Positions 17,701-26,633 of a stretch of DNA of 41,865 bases are shown here, in pieces. How positions within the stretch are numbered: position 1 is the first letter of the stretch; the number at the start of each line of letters is the position of its first letter. The position numbers and the translations under genes were made by a program. The notes beneath the pieces are model-generated. The model was not told the DNA's origin and made no database searches. It saw nothing but the letters and a program-made list of their open reading frames with translations. The DNA comes from Verrucomicrobiaceae bacterium UBA2429 (GTDB lineage Bacteria; Verrucomicrobiota; Verrucomicrobiia; Verrucomicrobiales; Verrucomicrobiaceae): NCBI GenBank assembly GCA_002343505.1, contig DDQZ01000071.1, positions 63,632-105,496 on the forward strand, written 5' to 3'.

Positions 17701-20700
17701 GCGCTTTTTCTTCGGTGCCATCGGGCAGAATCCAGGTTTCATCCCTCCAGGCCATACAAAGACCCTGGCGCAGCTCTTTGCCAACGGTGAGGACCCGCGC
17801 GCGCTCGCAGTGGAGCCTGACCTTTTGGTGGAGCAGCCGGCGGGTAATGTGCTGGCCCCATTGGCGGGGGTGAACTTCGGCGTCATGGGCTTGAACTCCT
17901 CGCAGAACCTGGTTTTCACGGTGCGCAACACCGGGCGCTCGGATTTGACGGGACTGGGCATCAGTTTCAGTGGCGATCAAGCAGGCAGCTTTAGCGTGAC
18001 GCTGGAGCCGCTGACTCCGGTGACGCCGCAGGCCCAGTCCACATTCACCGTGCGCTTCCGCCCCTCCACCGCCGGGTCGCATTCGGCGGTCATGTCCATC
18101 GCCAGCAATGACCCGGATGAAAATCCCTTCCAAGTCCAGCTTTCGGGAACGGGTGTCATTGTTGGTCATCCGCATCCGGGATTTAGCCCGGTCATTGGCT
18201 CTGCAAATATCATCGCCCTCGCCACGCAGCCGGACGGCAAAATCCTGGCGGGTGGACTCCTGACCAGCGTGAACGGGCAGGCCGTGGGGAATCTGGCGCG
18301 GTTCAATGCGGATGGCTCGCTGGACACCAGCTTCAACACCGGCACGGGTGCCGGCAGCAGCGTCATCTGCCTGACGGTGCAGGCGGATGGGAAAATCCTC
18401 GTCGGAGGCAACTTCACCACGTTCAATGGAGCCACGGCCACGCGCATCGTGCGCTTGAACTCGAACGGCAGCACGGACAGCAGCTTCAGCGCCGCCTTCT
18501 CCGGCGGTGTCGGGACCGTCACTGGCATTGTCACGCAGCCGGACGGACGTCTCATTGTGGTGGGCAACTACACCAGCGCCAACGGCCAGCCGCGCAACCG
18601 CATCGTCCGCTTGCTGCCGGACGGCACGCTGGACGGCAGTTTCAATCCCGGCACAGGCGCGGACGACAACATCCGCAACGCGGTGGTGCAGGCGGATGGG
18701 AGAATCGTCATTGCGGGTGACTTTGCGAATTTCAACGGCCAGCCGCGCAACCGGCTGGCGCGCTTGAACGCGGACGGCAGCCTGGAAAGCACGGCCGGCT
18801 TCAATCCCGGCACTGGACCGAATGGCCTTGTGCGCTGCCTTTCCCTGCTGCCGGACGGGCAGATCATGATTGGCGGGGTCTTTACCACGGTGAATGGTTT
18901 CCCGCGCAGTGGCCTGGCGGTTCTTTCGTCATCGGGAACAGTCGGCGCCTTCACCTGCCAGGGGATCACGCAGGTCTTTTCCTTCATCCGGCAGACGGAT
19001 GGCGATGTCATTGTCGGTGGCGGCTTCACCACCATCAACAGCCAGGCCCGGAACCGGATCGCGCGCATTACACCAGCAACGCTTGGAAGCGCCGCATTCG
19101 TGCCCGACACCACCTTCCAGGTGGGAATTGGAGCGAACAACACGGTGAATGCCGTGGCTCTCGCGGCGAACGGCGGCGTCATCGCCGGGGGATTGTTCAC
19201 CACGATGAACGGCCTGCCGCGCAGCGGGCTGGCCGTGCTGGTCAATGAGTCGCCGGCCACGAACATCACCGTCACTGCTGACAACCGCATCCTCTGGTCG
19301 CGCAGCGGCACCGCGCCCGAGATCGCGGAGGCGGAGTTCGATGTCTCGGCCGACGCTGGCGCCACCTTCACGCCGCTGGGCACGGCGCAGTTCATCGCCG
19401 GAGGCTGGCAGATGAACGAGGTGGACCTGCCTGATGAGGGCCTCATTCGAGTGCGCGCCGCCGTGCGCGGCGGGCAGGGGAACAGCAGCGCAGGACTTGT
19501 GCAGACCAGCGCGCCCTTCAGTCTCAACACCACCAGCACGCCCGTCATCAGTTCCATCGCCGCGGTGACCACGGACGAGGATGTTTCCGCCGGTCCCATC
19601 GCGTTCACTGTCTCAGACACCCATACATCTGCGGAGCGGTTGCAGGTGACGGCGGTGTCCAGCAACAGCACCCTGCTGCCCGCCTCCGGCATCGCGCTCG
19701 GCGGTGCGGGAGGGCAGCGCACGATCACGCTGACACCGGCCTTGAACCAGTCCGGTTCGGCCACGGTGACGGTGCGCGCTTTTGACGGCGCGCGCACCGG
19801 CACGCGCTCCTTCACTTTCACGGTGCAGCCGGTGAATGACGCGCCGGAAATTTCACCCTTCGCTGATCGTGTCACCGCTCTCAACAGCCCGGTGTTCATC
19901 TCTTTTGCCGTGTCGGATGTCGAGACACCCGCTGAGTCGCTGCTCGTCACCGGCACCTCCAGCAACACAGCGGTAATCCCCTTGGACGGCATTGTTTTGA
20001 CGGGCGGCAGCAAACGCGAAGTCAGGATCATCCACGCGCCAAATGCCGTCGGCAGCAGCACGATCACCCTGACGGTGAGCGATGGCGCCGCGACGGCTCA
20101 GACCAGCTTTCAAGTTACTGTGAACAACAGCGCGCCGGTCATTGCCCAGAAGCCGGACATCACTTTGAATGAGGACTTCTTCATCTCGGCGACCCCCATC
20201 ACCATCAGCGACAACGAGACGCCGGCGGAAAATCTTGTGGTGACGTTGGAGAGCTCTAATCACGCCCTGCTGCCGCCCTCCCGCCTTGATGTTTTTGGCA
20301 ACGGCGGCTCACGCTTTTTGTCCATCCAGCCTCTGCCTGACCAGCATGGCAGCGCGGTTGTTACGGTGAATGTGAGCGATGGCCTGCTGACCACGGCGAT
20401 GAGTTTCACCGTGACCGTCACACCTTTGAATGACGCGCCCGTCATCGCTGAAATCGCTGATTTGAGCACGCGGGAGGACACACCCGTAACGATCCCCATC
20501 AGTGTCACCGACATTGACGGTCCAGTGATTGCGCTCGGTGCTTTCCAGGTCAATCCGCCGCCCGGCGCGGTGCATGGGGTGACGGTGAATCAGGCCGACA
20601 GAACTGTTCTCATCACACCTCCGCCCGACTTCCACGGCACCGCCACTTTCACCGTGACGGTCAATGACTCGCGCCTGAGCGATGCCACCACTTTCACCCT

Positions 20701-23700
20701 CACCGTGCTGCCTGTGAATGACGCGCCCTCCTTTACCAAGGGGCCGGACTTTGCGCATCCATTCGGTTTCAACACACCGCAGACGGTGGAAAATTGGGCC
20801 ACTGATCTGAGCGCCGGTCCGGCCAACGAAGCCTCGCAGAATCTCAGTTTCCGGGTGCTTTCCGTCTCGCAGCCTGCCGGCTTGACCGAACCCTTCTTTG
20901 TCGCCGCGCCCACCCTCTCATCGCAAGGAAGTCTGAACTACGTCACTCGCGGCCTGGGCGGAATCTCCACCATCCGGCTGGTCATCGAGGATGACGGAGG
21001 CGCGGAGAATGGCGGCGTGGATCGCGGGGTGGAGAAGACATTCACCATCACGGTCGGTGACGCGCAGCCGGTGCTCGTGATCGAAACAGAGAACGGCCAG
21101 GCGCTTGAGGAAGGAGTGGGCGTTCTGAATGTGGGCAGCGTCACGCCAGGCGGATCTGTCCGGCGGCAGCTCACAGTGCGGAACGCGGGTCAGGCTCCCC
21201 TCAATTTCGGCGGAGTCGTCAAAGGCGGGGGACTGGAGCGTTTCATCCTCGGCTTTGTTCAAACGGGTGTCTTGCTGCCGGGTGAATCGCGCCAGGTGCA
21301 GATTGCTTTTGCGCCGGATACTCCGGGTGTGCATTCAGGAGTGCTGACCTTCCTGAGCAATGATCCCGTCGAGGCCAGACAGAATTACTCCATCACCCTG
21401 AGTGGCAGTGGCGCCTCCGCCCCGGTGGTGCGGCTGCTGCGGCCGAACTCGGTGACGCGCCAGAGCGTGGATCTCAGCGCGGTTGTCAATGCGGGGAATG
21501 CCGACACCACGGTGACGGTGGACCTGGGCACGACGATTGACTTCGGCATCACCGTGCCCGCCCAGCCTTCCATCGTGAGCGGCGGGGACGACACGCCGGT
21601 GCGCGCGGTGGCCTCCGGTCTGCTAGGCGGCACGTTGTATTTTTACCGCGTCCGCGCCCAAAACGCGGCGGGTGTGAGCACCGCTCAAGGGGTGTTTTTC
21701 ACTGAGACCAACACCGCCGGCATGTTGGACGAGAGCTTTCTCCCGCAGGTGGATGCCAATGGCCGCGTGCTTGCGCTGGCAGTGCAGATGGATGGAAAAA
21801 TCTGGGTCGGCGGCGACTTCATTGAGATCAATGGCACTCCCTGCGCGGCGCTGGCGAGGCTGAATCCGGACGGCAGCCTGGACAAAATCTTCAATCTGCG
21901 AAACGAAGGCAGCGAGGTTCTGCCCGAGGTGCGCGCCATCGTGGTGCGGCCGGATGGCAGGGTGGTGGTCGGCGGCGTCTTCAACCGCATCAATGACACG
22001 GCATGCCATTTGCTCGTCCGCTTGAATTCCGATGGCACGTTGGATGATGATTTCGCGAATGTGACCTTCGGCACCGGCCCGGCCGACAGCGTACTGCGGC
22101 TGCTTTTGCAGACGGATGGCTCCCTGATCGTGGGCGGTCGTTTCAGCAGCGTGAATGGCGCACCTCGCACTTCCCTGGCGCGCCTGAGGGATGACGGCGC
22201 GCTCGACACAACCTTCGCGCCCGTTCTTGGTGGAGGAGGTCCGCTGACGCCAGAGGTGCTCAGCATGGCGTCACAGGATGATGGACGCATTCTCATCGGC
22301 GGACTTTTCGCCACCGTAAATGGAGCGCCGCGCGTGAATGTGGCCAGGCTTGGCGAGGACGGCACGCTGGATGCCGGCTTCGACGCGCGCATGGAGTTCC
22401 ACCAGGGGCTTGGCGAGGTGAACAGCATCCTGGTGAAACCCGATGGCGGCATCCTGCTCGGCGGCGCGCAGCTCCGGTTCCTTGACCGCTCACCGGGCAT
22501 CAACGACTTCCTCGCCGCTCTGCGTGAGGATGGCTCGGCGGGGGAAGGGGTTGCCCTCGAAATCGAACAGGCGCTGAGTTCATCCTCTCAGGGTGCCGGG
22601 CCGCTGCCCTCCAGGTTGAACGTGCCCACCCTCACCGACTTGGCCGCGCAGGCCGATGGCAGCGTCGTCATGGCCGGAAATTTCACGCTCATAAGCAATG
22701 GACGGCTGGTGAACAACATCGCTCGCATCCTTCCCGATGGCACGCTCGACGCGGACTTTCAGGCGGACGTGCCGGTGCGCGCGCTCGAATGCCTGGCGAT
22801 CCAGGGTGACGGGCGCGTGCTGGCCGGAGGCTTTTTCACCCAGGTGAATGGCGTGGCGCAGTTCAATCTTGCGCGCCTGCTCAATGACGCGCCTTTTGAG
22901 TCCCTGGAGGTGGTGGATGGCAGCCGTGTTGAGTGGCGGCGCGGTGGAGCCGCGCCCGAGGCGCGGGAGCTTCTCCTCGACATTTCCACGGATGGCGGCT
23001 TGAGCTTCGCGCCGCTCGGCGAAGCTGTGCGCATCCCCGGTGGCTGGGCGCTTGTGGATGCGGGTCTCGCTGAGCTGGATGTCTTCCACATCCGCGCCCG
23101 CACCCATCTCATCAGCGGTGGTGGCAACGGTTCCGCTGGCATCATGCAAAGCGTCATCGCGCACAACCAGCCTGACATCGAGGTCCTGGCCCTCGACAAA
23201 CAAGAATTCGTGGATGACGTCAGCACGCATGACTTCGGCCCCTCGCTGCTGACCGGGTTGGTCACGCAAACCTTCGTCATTCGCAATGCCGGACCGCTGC
23301 CCTTGCAGATCGGCGCCATCGCTGTGGATGGCTTGGCGGCGGCGGATTACGCGGTCAACACCACCGGCGTGAGCGCGATTTTGGAGAATGGCCAGATCAC
23401 CACCTTCACCATCACCTTCGCGCCCAAAGACACCGGCTTCCGCGAGGCGGTGCTGCGCATCGCCAGCAACGATCCCGATGCGGAATCCTCTTTCGATGTG
23501 GATCTTCTCGGCGAGGGCGTGCCGCCGGGACCGCCGCAGATGGTGGTCAGAGGACCAAACGGCGAAGTGTTTGGTCATCGCGCGAAACTCGAATTGGGCA
23601 GCGTCTTGAAAGGCCAGACGGCGGGCTTTGTCTTCACCATCGAGAACCAGGGTTTCGCCCCGCTCACGGGTCTGGCTGTAAGCAAAATCAACGGTGGCAA

Positions 23701-26497
23701 CGGCTTCACCTTCACTCCGGTGGGGAGCGCCTCGATCTCGCGGGGGCAAAGCACCACCTTCCTCGTCAGCTTCAAGCCTCCGAATTCAACACCGCAGGGC
23801 ATGCGGCTGAGCCTCGCCAGCAACGATCCGGCGCAGACTCCTTTTGAATTTGACCTCAGAGCCGCGGAGGCTGTGCGCTCGGTGGCGGTGGACTTCAATG
23901 GGACGCGGCTAAAATCCGGTGCCGCCTCGCTGCAAAACCTGGGCAGCAATCTGACGTTCGGCGTGCCAGTGCAGCGCACCTTCAACCTGGTGAACACGGG
24001 CAATGTGGCTTTCGTCATCGCCAATCTCGTCGTCAATCATCCGGATTATCAGGTGTCCGCTCCCGGCAAAGTGCAGCTTGCCCCCGGCGGCGATTCCACG
24101 CCATTCACCGTCACCTTTACCCCGCGCTCCGGCGGGCTCAGCCATGCCTCGGTGCAGGTGCTGGGCAATGAAGGACCGCAGCCGTTCTTTGATCTCAGGC
24201 TGCAAGGTGGGATACAGGCCCAGGAGATTGCCGTGGAGCAGCCGGCGGGCGCGAGCTTGGTCAGCGGATTCTCCGTTGTGGATTTCGGCACGCCTCTGGC
24301 GGGTGGCCGAGTGGTTCGTGTCTTCACCCTGCGCAACACAGGCACCAACACGCTCAACCTCGGCGCTCCCGTTTTTGAGGGGGGAGCGCCATTCACACTC
24401 ACCAAGCTGCCGCCCGGCGCGCTTGTGGCAGGCAAATCCGTCACCTTCGAGGTGACTTTCGCGCCGGCCGCAGGAGGCGACTTTGCCGGCAACCTGCTGC
24501 TGCCAAACAACGATCTGGATGAAAACCCGTTCAGGATCGAACTTCGTGGTTCCGCCCTGCCATCGCTGCTGCCGGTCATCACAGGCCATCCGCAGTCGCA
24601 GATTGTGCCCCTCGGAGCGGCTGTGAGTTTCGATGGCGGAGCGGCATCCGAGACGGCCTTGAGCTTCCAATGGCAGCGGGGTCTGGGAGCGCTGTCCAAC
24701 TTCGGCAAAGCACTGGCAACTTCCCCGCTCAGGATCGCCAAAGTCACGCTCAATGACGCCTCCAACTACCGCTTCCAGGCCATCAATGCCTTTGGCTCGA
24801 CGGCCAGCGATTCCGCACGTCTGGTGGTGGTGGACACCAAAGTCTCCGCTTTCAATCTCACGCCCGGACGCGCACTCGCCCTGCGTTTGAATGTGGCCGG
24901 TCCGGGGCCGCTGGAGCTATTGTGGCACAAGGACGGAGCACCTCTGACGGCTAGCCAGCGCGTCACTGGAGTCACAGGCCAGGATCTCGTCATCAACAAC
25001 CTCACGACTGCTGACAGCGGCATTTACACCTGTGTCGTCACCACACCCCAGGGCGTGCTCACAGGCGGGGAAAACCGGGTCAACGTGGTGGAACTGGCTC
25101 CTCAAATCACCCTGAATCCCGCCGTGATGCCCGACGGACGGATCGGCCTTCCATACTCCTTCTTCATCCCGCTGAATCCGGAGCGCGGTCTCGCCACCAC
25201 CTTCAACGCCGCTGGCCTGCCGGCAGGTCTGGTCTTGAATGCGGCCACCGGTTTGATCAGCGGCAATCCCACTCAGAGCCGTACACAGCCTTTCAGTGTC
25301 ACCCTGAAGGCCACGAACAGCAAAGGCTCGTCCACCTTGGTTGCGACGATCAGCGTGGCTCCGCTGCCGGAGGGGCTGGCCGGGGTATATGCCGGCATCA
25401 TTGAGCGCGCGGCGATGAACCGTCATCTTGGCGGCCGCTTTGATCTTGCCGTGGCCGGCACCGGCAGTTTCACTGGCAAGGTGCTGCTGGGGGCCGGCAT
25501 CCAGGACAATCTGCAGGGCGTGCTGCGCCTGTCACCCGGCAGCCCGCTGGTCAGCGTGGAGATCCTGACAGGCGGGCGCGCATACACTTTCACGCTCAAT
25601 CCGCAGAGCCGGCGCATCACGGACGGGGTGGCCGCTTCCGGGGAGGGAACCGCGGACTTCATCGGCTGGAGGGAGGCATTCAATGAAAGCAGCGGCGCCG
25701 GGCTGGCCTTTGCAGGCAGTCACAACTTTGGCATGGAGATGCCCTCAACCGTGCGCGGGAAACCCGGCTTTCCTGAAGGCACCGGCTTCGGCCATTGCAA
25801 TGTGCGCAATGGCGGACGCGACGCTGTGATCACCGGCAAGACAGCCGATGGTGAAGCCTGCACCGGCGGCAGCGTGTTGAGTGATAATGGTGAGGTGGTG
25901 GTCTTCAGCCGCGGCACCAAGGGTTCGCTGAGCGGAGTTATGAAGGTCCTGCCTGACCTCGCGCCCCCGTTTGGCAACATTCGTTTGGGCGGTGAGTTGA
26001 GCTGGATGCGCCTGCCTCTGGCCGGGCGTGTCTATCCGGCAGGATTCGGACCGTTGAACCTCCGCATCTTTGGCGGCAGGTACCGGGAGCCGGCATTCGC
26101 CACCGTGTTGGGATCACCCACCGCGCGCCTCACCTTCGCTGGCGCGGACATCGGTGGTCCTCCATCATTGGTGGATCGGTTGTTCACCCTGCCTTTTGGA
26201 GTCCAATCCTTCACGCTGAAGGACAGGGATGTGACTCTCAACGTGCGCCCCGGCGCCAACGCGCGTCTCGAAAGCGGCGGCTTTAGCGGCAGTTTCAAAT
26301 TCACCCAGCGCGACGTGGCCAACCCGCCCTTCAATGTCCTGACACGCAGCGCCAGCTTTGAAGGCGTCATCATCCCGGACGGGGAATTCCAGCGCGGAGT
26401 CGGCTTTTTCAACCTGCCCTCCATGCCCCAGCGCGGCCAGACAGCCACCCAGACGCCCATCCTTTCAGGCAGCGTCCAGCTCGACCCAGTGCGTTAG
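14702..26497 (+). CDS. Giant exported multidomain protein 3 (3931 aa): TSP3-like, delta-60, choice-of-anchor D, cadherin-like and Ig-like modules
   Basis: A continuous 11.8-kb gene. Signal peptide: MKHAARFLLIFALVCATARA. Approximate order by residue: unassigned beta region 25-465; chitobiase-C-like sandwich 470-535; calcium-type repeats 553-600 (DSDGDGVPDFVE, DHDRDGISDLDE); a further DRDSDLNGLDDEWE near 987; choice-of-anchor D (HYDIN/ASPM-SPD-2-like) 1035-1153; seven delta-60 repeats 1170-1515; sandwich cap 1516-1610; four cadherin-like repeats plus one divergent 1612-2120; second choice-of-anchor D 2123-2238; FnIII-like 2239-2340; seven more delta-60 repeats 2340-2730; second cap 2730-2822; four choice-of-anchor D in tandem 2822-3288; two Ig-like 3290-3465 (DSGIYTCVV); putative-Ig (He_PIG) 3465-3560; and a unique beta-rich C-terminus. 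No sorting signal is visible. Such proteins are usually surface or matrix adhesins; function here is inference. It follows giant protein 2 by 20 bp. Confidence 0.92.
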   Translation: MKHAARFLLIFALVCATARAAPTSKLPSEWFVPLDTDSGRFGLVDRATGTIRLGIMNPDGKTGFSQVVPTGITEVSDTASGILGPQGEEIVLTAPAANRVIRVTVAAEFPLAYVFQPLSGLGTSGVSESETAAVRKLLVSSLANAPANISKLELRDPLTGAFITELNSKELVQRLEPMTNPADGNRVSIGVNTTSTGTFIGVSQPPENREVFSDSQPHEILTDVLGSAGGRHFIAFRNGFASASLFTAALPITKTSSFSSASVNFPFPVSALLRVPGGGDSPLTDGVIALAADGTQAVWLRVNAAGNGFITTPHSFTPDPGSALTGLLPMPQGVVLLSGTQAGGISTDFKGMAFDGTDWVTRSSGSLPALPTAVTAAAHLLFLDRDPVTENGARVVGMQSVPDWTRRTGSEKLPASVVREIFQGSADGLRFNSTQAVTPPPGTNFVLANQADPAMSVVTLGTAASVFTPTLQVEPPSGSYDESFQVTATFDTKAFKLRFRRDGEPWQDWTGPLPVAYTTTLQFALQSLAGGAPGPVQSRSYLFTANQLLAQDSDGDGVPDFVELEKGLDPFGGADHDRDGISDLDELIRGTGAADANDPRGSTKENPGGNAPVLRGTGLRFVALPFDVLGSQMNPNQPVQVRTLTGGLLAEANTAVFERHEPQLPDNTIFGARLSTSASVPVEELVALSSPDSFTTFNGAAGREIIRFVPADPPPQLSVSITPTGTNLTGDANAWINAARAAVAAVPFAAARTRLDPPDMAVSVLLEHLVHSALVSVRSVENPAPSLEDFSLFSQRPSDGGRLKLNEEDKVLLITQGFLFRKALTQSQIRRTAMSALANGIYARHSAAANPPSLDLPLDILRVVLRGEDLPPEYAGAATSGQIATARTAYNGAVASALGNFRPDTIIEVEIPPTPLGEGIYLGDFGGELEPVALFRLGRRFLLDDRFGSQPGTRFRITAFTDLPPDRGRVALDVISAEFLSSPPNLDRDSDLNGLDDEWERFFFGAIGQNPGFIPPGHTKTLAQLFANGEDPRALAVEPDLLVEQPAGNVLAPLAGVNFGVMGLNSSQNLVFTVRNTGRSDLTGLGISFSGDQAGSFSVTLEPLTPVTPQAQSTFTVRFRPSTAGSHSAVMSIASNDPDENPFQVQLSGTGVIVGHPHPGFSPVIGSANIIALATQPDGKILAGGLLTSVNGQAVGNLARFNADGSLDTSFNTGTGAGSSVICLTVQADGKILVGGNFTTFNGATATRIVRLNSNGSTDSSFSAAFSGGVGTVTGIVTQPDGRLIVVGNYTSANGQPRNRIVRLLPDGTLDGSFNPGTGADDNIRNAVVQADGRIVIAGDFANFNGQPRNRLARLNADGSLESTAGFNPGTGPNGLVRCLSLLPDGQIMIGGVFTTVNGFPRSGLAVLSSSGTVGAFTCQGITQVFSFIRQTDGDVIVGGGFTTINSQARNRIARITPATLGSAAFVPDTTFQVGIGANNTVNAVALAANGGVIAGGLFTTMNGLPRSGLAVLVNESPATNITVTADNRILWSRSGTAPEIAEAEFDVSADAGATFTPLGTAQFIAGGWQMNEVDLPDEGLIRVRAAVRGGQGNSSAGLVQTSAPFSLNTTSTPVISSIAAVTTDEDVSAGPIAFTVSDTHTSAERLQVTAVSSNSTLLPASGIALGGAGGQRTITLTPALNQSGSATVTVRAFDGARTGTRSFTFTVQPVNDAPEISPFADRVTALNSPVFISFAVSDVETPAESLLVTGTSSNTAVIPLDGIVLTGGSKREVRIIHAPNAVGSSTITLTVSDGAATAQTSFQVTVNNSAPVIAQKPDITLNEDFFISATPITISDNETPAENLVVTLESSNHALLPPSRLDVFGNGGSRFLSIQPLPDQHGSAVVTVNVSDGLLTTAMSFTVTVTPLNDAPVIAEIADLSTREDTPVTIPISVTDIDGPVIALGAFQVNPPPGAVHGVTVNQADRTVLITPPPDFHGTATFTVTVNDSRLSDATTFTLTVLPVNDAPSFTKGPDFAHPFGFNTPQTVENWATDLSAGPANEASQNLSFRVLSVSQPAGLTEPFFVAAPTLSSQGSLNYVTRGLGGISTIRLVIEDDGGAENGGVDRGVEKTFTITVGDAQPVLVIETENGQALEEGVGVLNVGSVTPGGSVRRQLTVRNAGQAPLNFGGVVKGGGLERFILGFVQTGVLLPGESRQVQIAFAPDTPGVHSGVLTFLSNDPVEARQNYSITLSGSGASAPVVRLLRPNSVTRQSVDLSAVVNAGNADTTVTVDLGTTIDFGITVPAQPSIVSGGDDTPVRAVASGLLGGTLYFYRVRAQNAAGVSTAQGVFFTETNTAGMLDESFLPQVDANGRVLALAVQMDGKIWVGGDFIEINGTPCAALARLNPDGSLDKIFNLRNEGSEVLPEVRAIVVRPDGRVVVGGVFNRINDTACHLLVRLNSDGTLDDDFANVTFGTGPADSVLRLLLQTDGSLIVGGRFSSVNGAPRTSLARLRDDGALDTTFAPVLGGGGPLTPEVLSMASQDDGRILIGGLFATVNGAPRVNVARLGEDGTLDAGFDARMEFHQGLGEVNSILVKPDGGILLGGAQLRFLDRSPGINDFLAALREDGSAGEGVALEIEQALSSSSQGAGPLPSRLNVPTLTDLAAQADGSVVMAGNFTLISNGRLVNNIARILPDGTLDADFQADVPVRALECLAIQGDGRVLAGGFFTQVNGVAQFNLARLLNDAPFESLEVVDGSRVEWRRGGAAPEARELLLDISTDGGLSFAPLGEAVRIPGGWALVDAGLAELDVFHIRARTHLISGGGNGSAGIMQSVIAHNQPDIEVLALDKQEFVDDVSTHDFGPSLLTGLVTQTFVIRNAGPLPLQIGAIAVDGLAAADYAVNTTGVSAILENGQITTFTITFAPKDTGFREAVLRIASNDPDAESSFDVDLLGEGVPPGPPQMVVRGPNGEVFGHRAKLELGSVLKGQTAGFVFTIENQGFAPLTGLAVSKINGGNGFTFTPVGSASISRGQSTTFLVSFKPPNSTPQGMRLSLASNDPAQTPFEFDLRAAEAVRSVAVDFNGTRLKSGAASLQNLGSNLTFGVPVQRTFNLVNTGNVAFVIANLVVNHPDYQVSAPGKVQLAPGGDSTPFTVTFTPRSGGLSHASVQVLGNEGPQPFFDLRLQGGIQAQEIAVEQPAGASLVSGFSVVDFGTPLAGGRVVRVFTLRNTGTNTLNLGAPVFEGGAPFTLTKLPPGALVAGKSVTFEVTFAPAAGGDFAGNLLLPNNDLDENPFRIELRGSALPSLLPVITGHPQSQIVPLGAAVSFDGGAASETALSFQWQRGLGALSNFGKALATSPLRIAKVTLNDASNYRFQAINAFGSTASDSARLVVVDTKVSAFNLTPGRALALRLNVAGPGPLELLWHKDGAPLTASQRVTGVTGQDLVINNLTTADSGIYTCVVTTPQGVLTGGENRVNVVELAPQITLNPAVMPDGRIGLPYSFFIPLNPERGLATTFNAAGLPAGLVLNAATGLISGNPTQSRTQPFSVTLKATNSKGSSTLVATISVAPLPEGLAGVYAGIIERAAMNRHLGGRFDLAVAGTGSFTGKVLLGAGIQDNLQGVLRLSPGSPLVSVEILTGGRAYTFTLNPQSRRITDGVAASGEGTADFIGWREAFNESSGAGLAFAGSHNFGMEMPSTVRGKPGFPEGTGFGHCNVRNGGRDAVITGKTADGEACTGGSVLSDNGEVVVFSRGTKGSLSGVMKVLPDLAPPFGNIRLGGELSWMRLPLAGRVYPAGFGPLNLRIFGGRYREPAFATVLGSPTARLTFAGADIGGPPSLVDRLFTLPFGVQSFTLKDRDVTLNVRPGANARLESGGFSGSFKFTQRDVANPPFNVLTRSASFEGVIIPDGEFQRGVGFFNLPSMPQRGQTATQTPILSGSVQLDPVR
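17806..18160 (+). repeat. Choice-of-anchor D (HYDIN-like) module 1 in giant protein 3
   Basis: The segment reads FGVMGLNSSQNLVFTVRNTG, then STFTVRFRPSTAGSHSAVMS and IASNDPDENPF. This is the classic order of the choice-of-anchor D fold: 'F...VRNTG', 'F.P...G.....', 'SNDP...PF...L.G'. It immediately precedes the first delta-60 block. Confidence 0.85.
18207..19247 (+). repeat. Delta-60 repeat block 1 (seven repeats)
   Basis: Seven copies, about 50 residues apart, of the motif 'xQxDGKIxVGGxFTxxNG...RLNxDGSLDxxF'. The recognisable cores are QPDGKILAGG, QADGKILVGG, QPDGRLIVVG, QADGRIVIAG, LPDGQIMIGG, QTDGDVIVGG and AANGGVIAGG. Seven copies fit one seven-bladed beta-propeller; the fold is an inference. 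Confidence 0.9.
19535..20733 (+). repeat. Four tandem cadherin-like domains
   Basis: About 100-residue repeats joined by the linkers VNDAPEI, NNSAPVI, LNDAPVI and VNDAPSF. Each opens with a TxDED/NED-type element and closes with 'FTVTV'. This is the typical tandem bacterial cadherin-like/VCBS-type arrangement and probably calcium-binding. Confidence 0.85.
21720..22889 (+). repeat. Delta-60 repeat block 2 (seven repeats)
   Basis: The second set of seven cores is QMDGKIWVGG, RPDGRVVVGG, QTDGSLIVGG, QDDGRILIGG, KPDGGILLGG, QADGSVVMAG and QGDGRVLAGG. Repeats five and six are separated by an insertion of roughly 50 residues (Ser-rich near 22580). It parallels block 1 in copy number and in being followed by a related cap domain. 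Confidence 0.9.
23165..24562 (+). repeat. Four tandem choice-of-anchor D modules
   Basis: Four consecutive repeats of about 115 residues carry the hallmark elements: TFVIRNAGPLPLQIG with IASNDPDAES; FTIENQGFAPLTG with LASNDPAQTPF; FNLVNTGNVAF with VTFTPRSGG; and FTLRNTGTNTLNLG with VTFAPAAGG and NNDLDENPF. They form a probable extended rod between the second propeller and the Ig-like tip. Confidence 0.85.
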
Positions 26498-26633
26498 CGC
26501 GGTTCAATGGCGGACGGTGTCCTGCCTCGCTCGTTTGAGTGGTGTCTTGCGCGCATTTGCCGCGGCTTGCTGTATCCGACACAGTTTTTGCTGGCAGTTT
26601 TCTGGGGAGCAAGGCGTTTATCTGAGCACAACC

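Noticed and set aside
18207..19247. Delta-60 block read as a CRISPR-like or DNA tandem repeat
   Set aside because: Similarity is at the protein level with variable codons; no identical DNA repeats or spacers. No CRISPR array is visible in the window.
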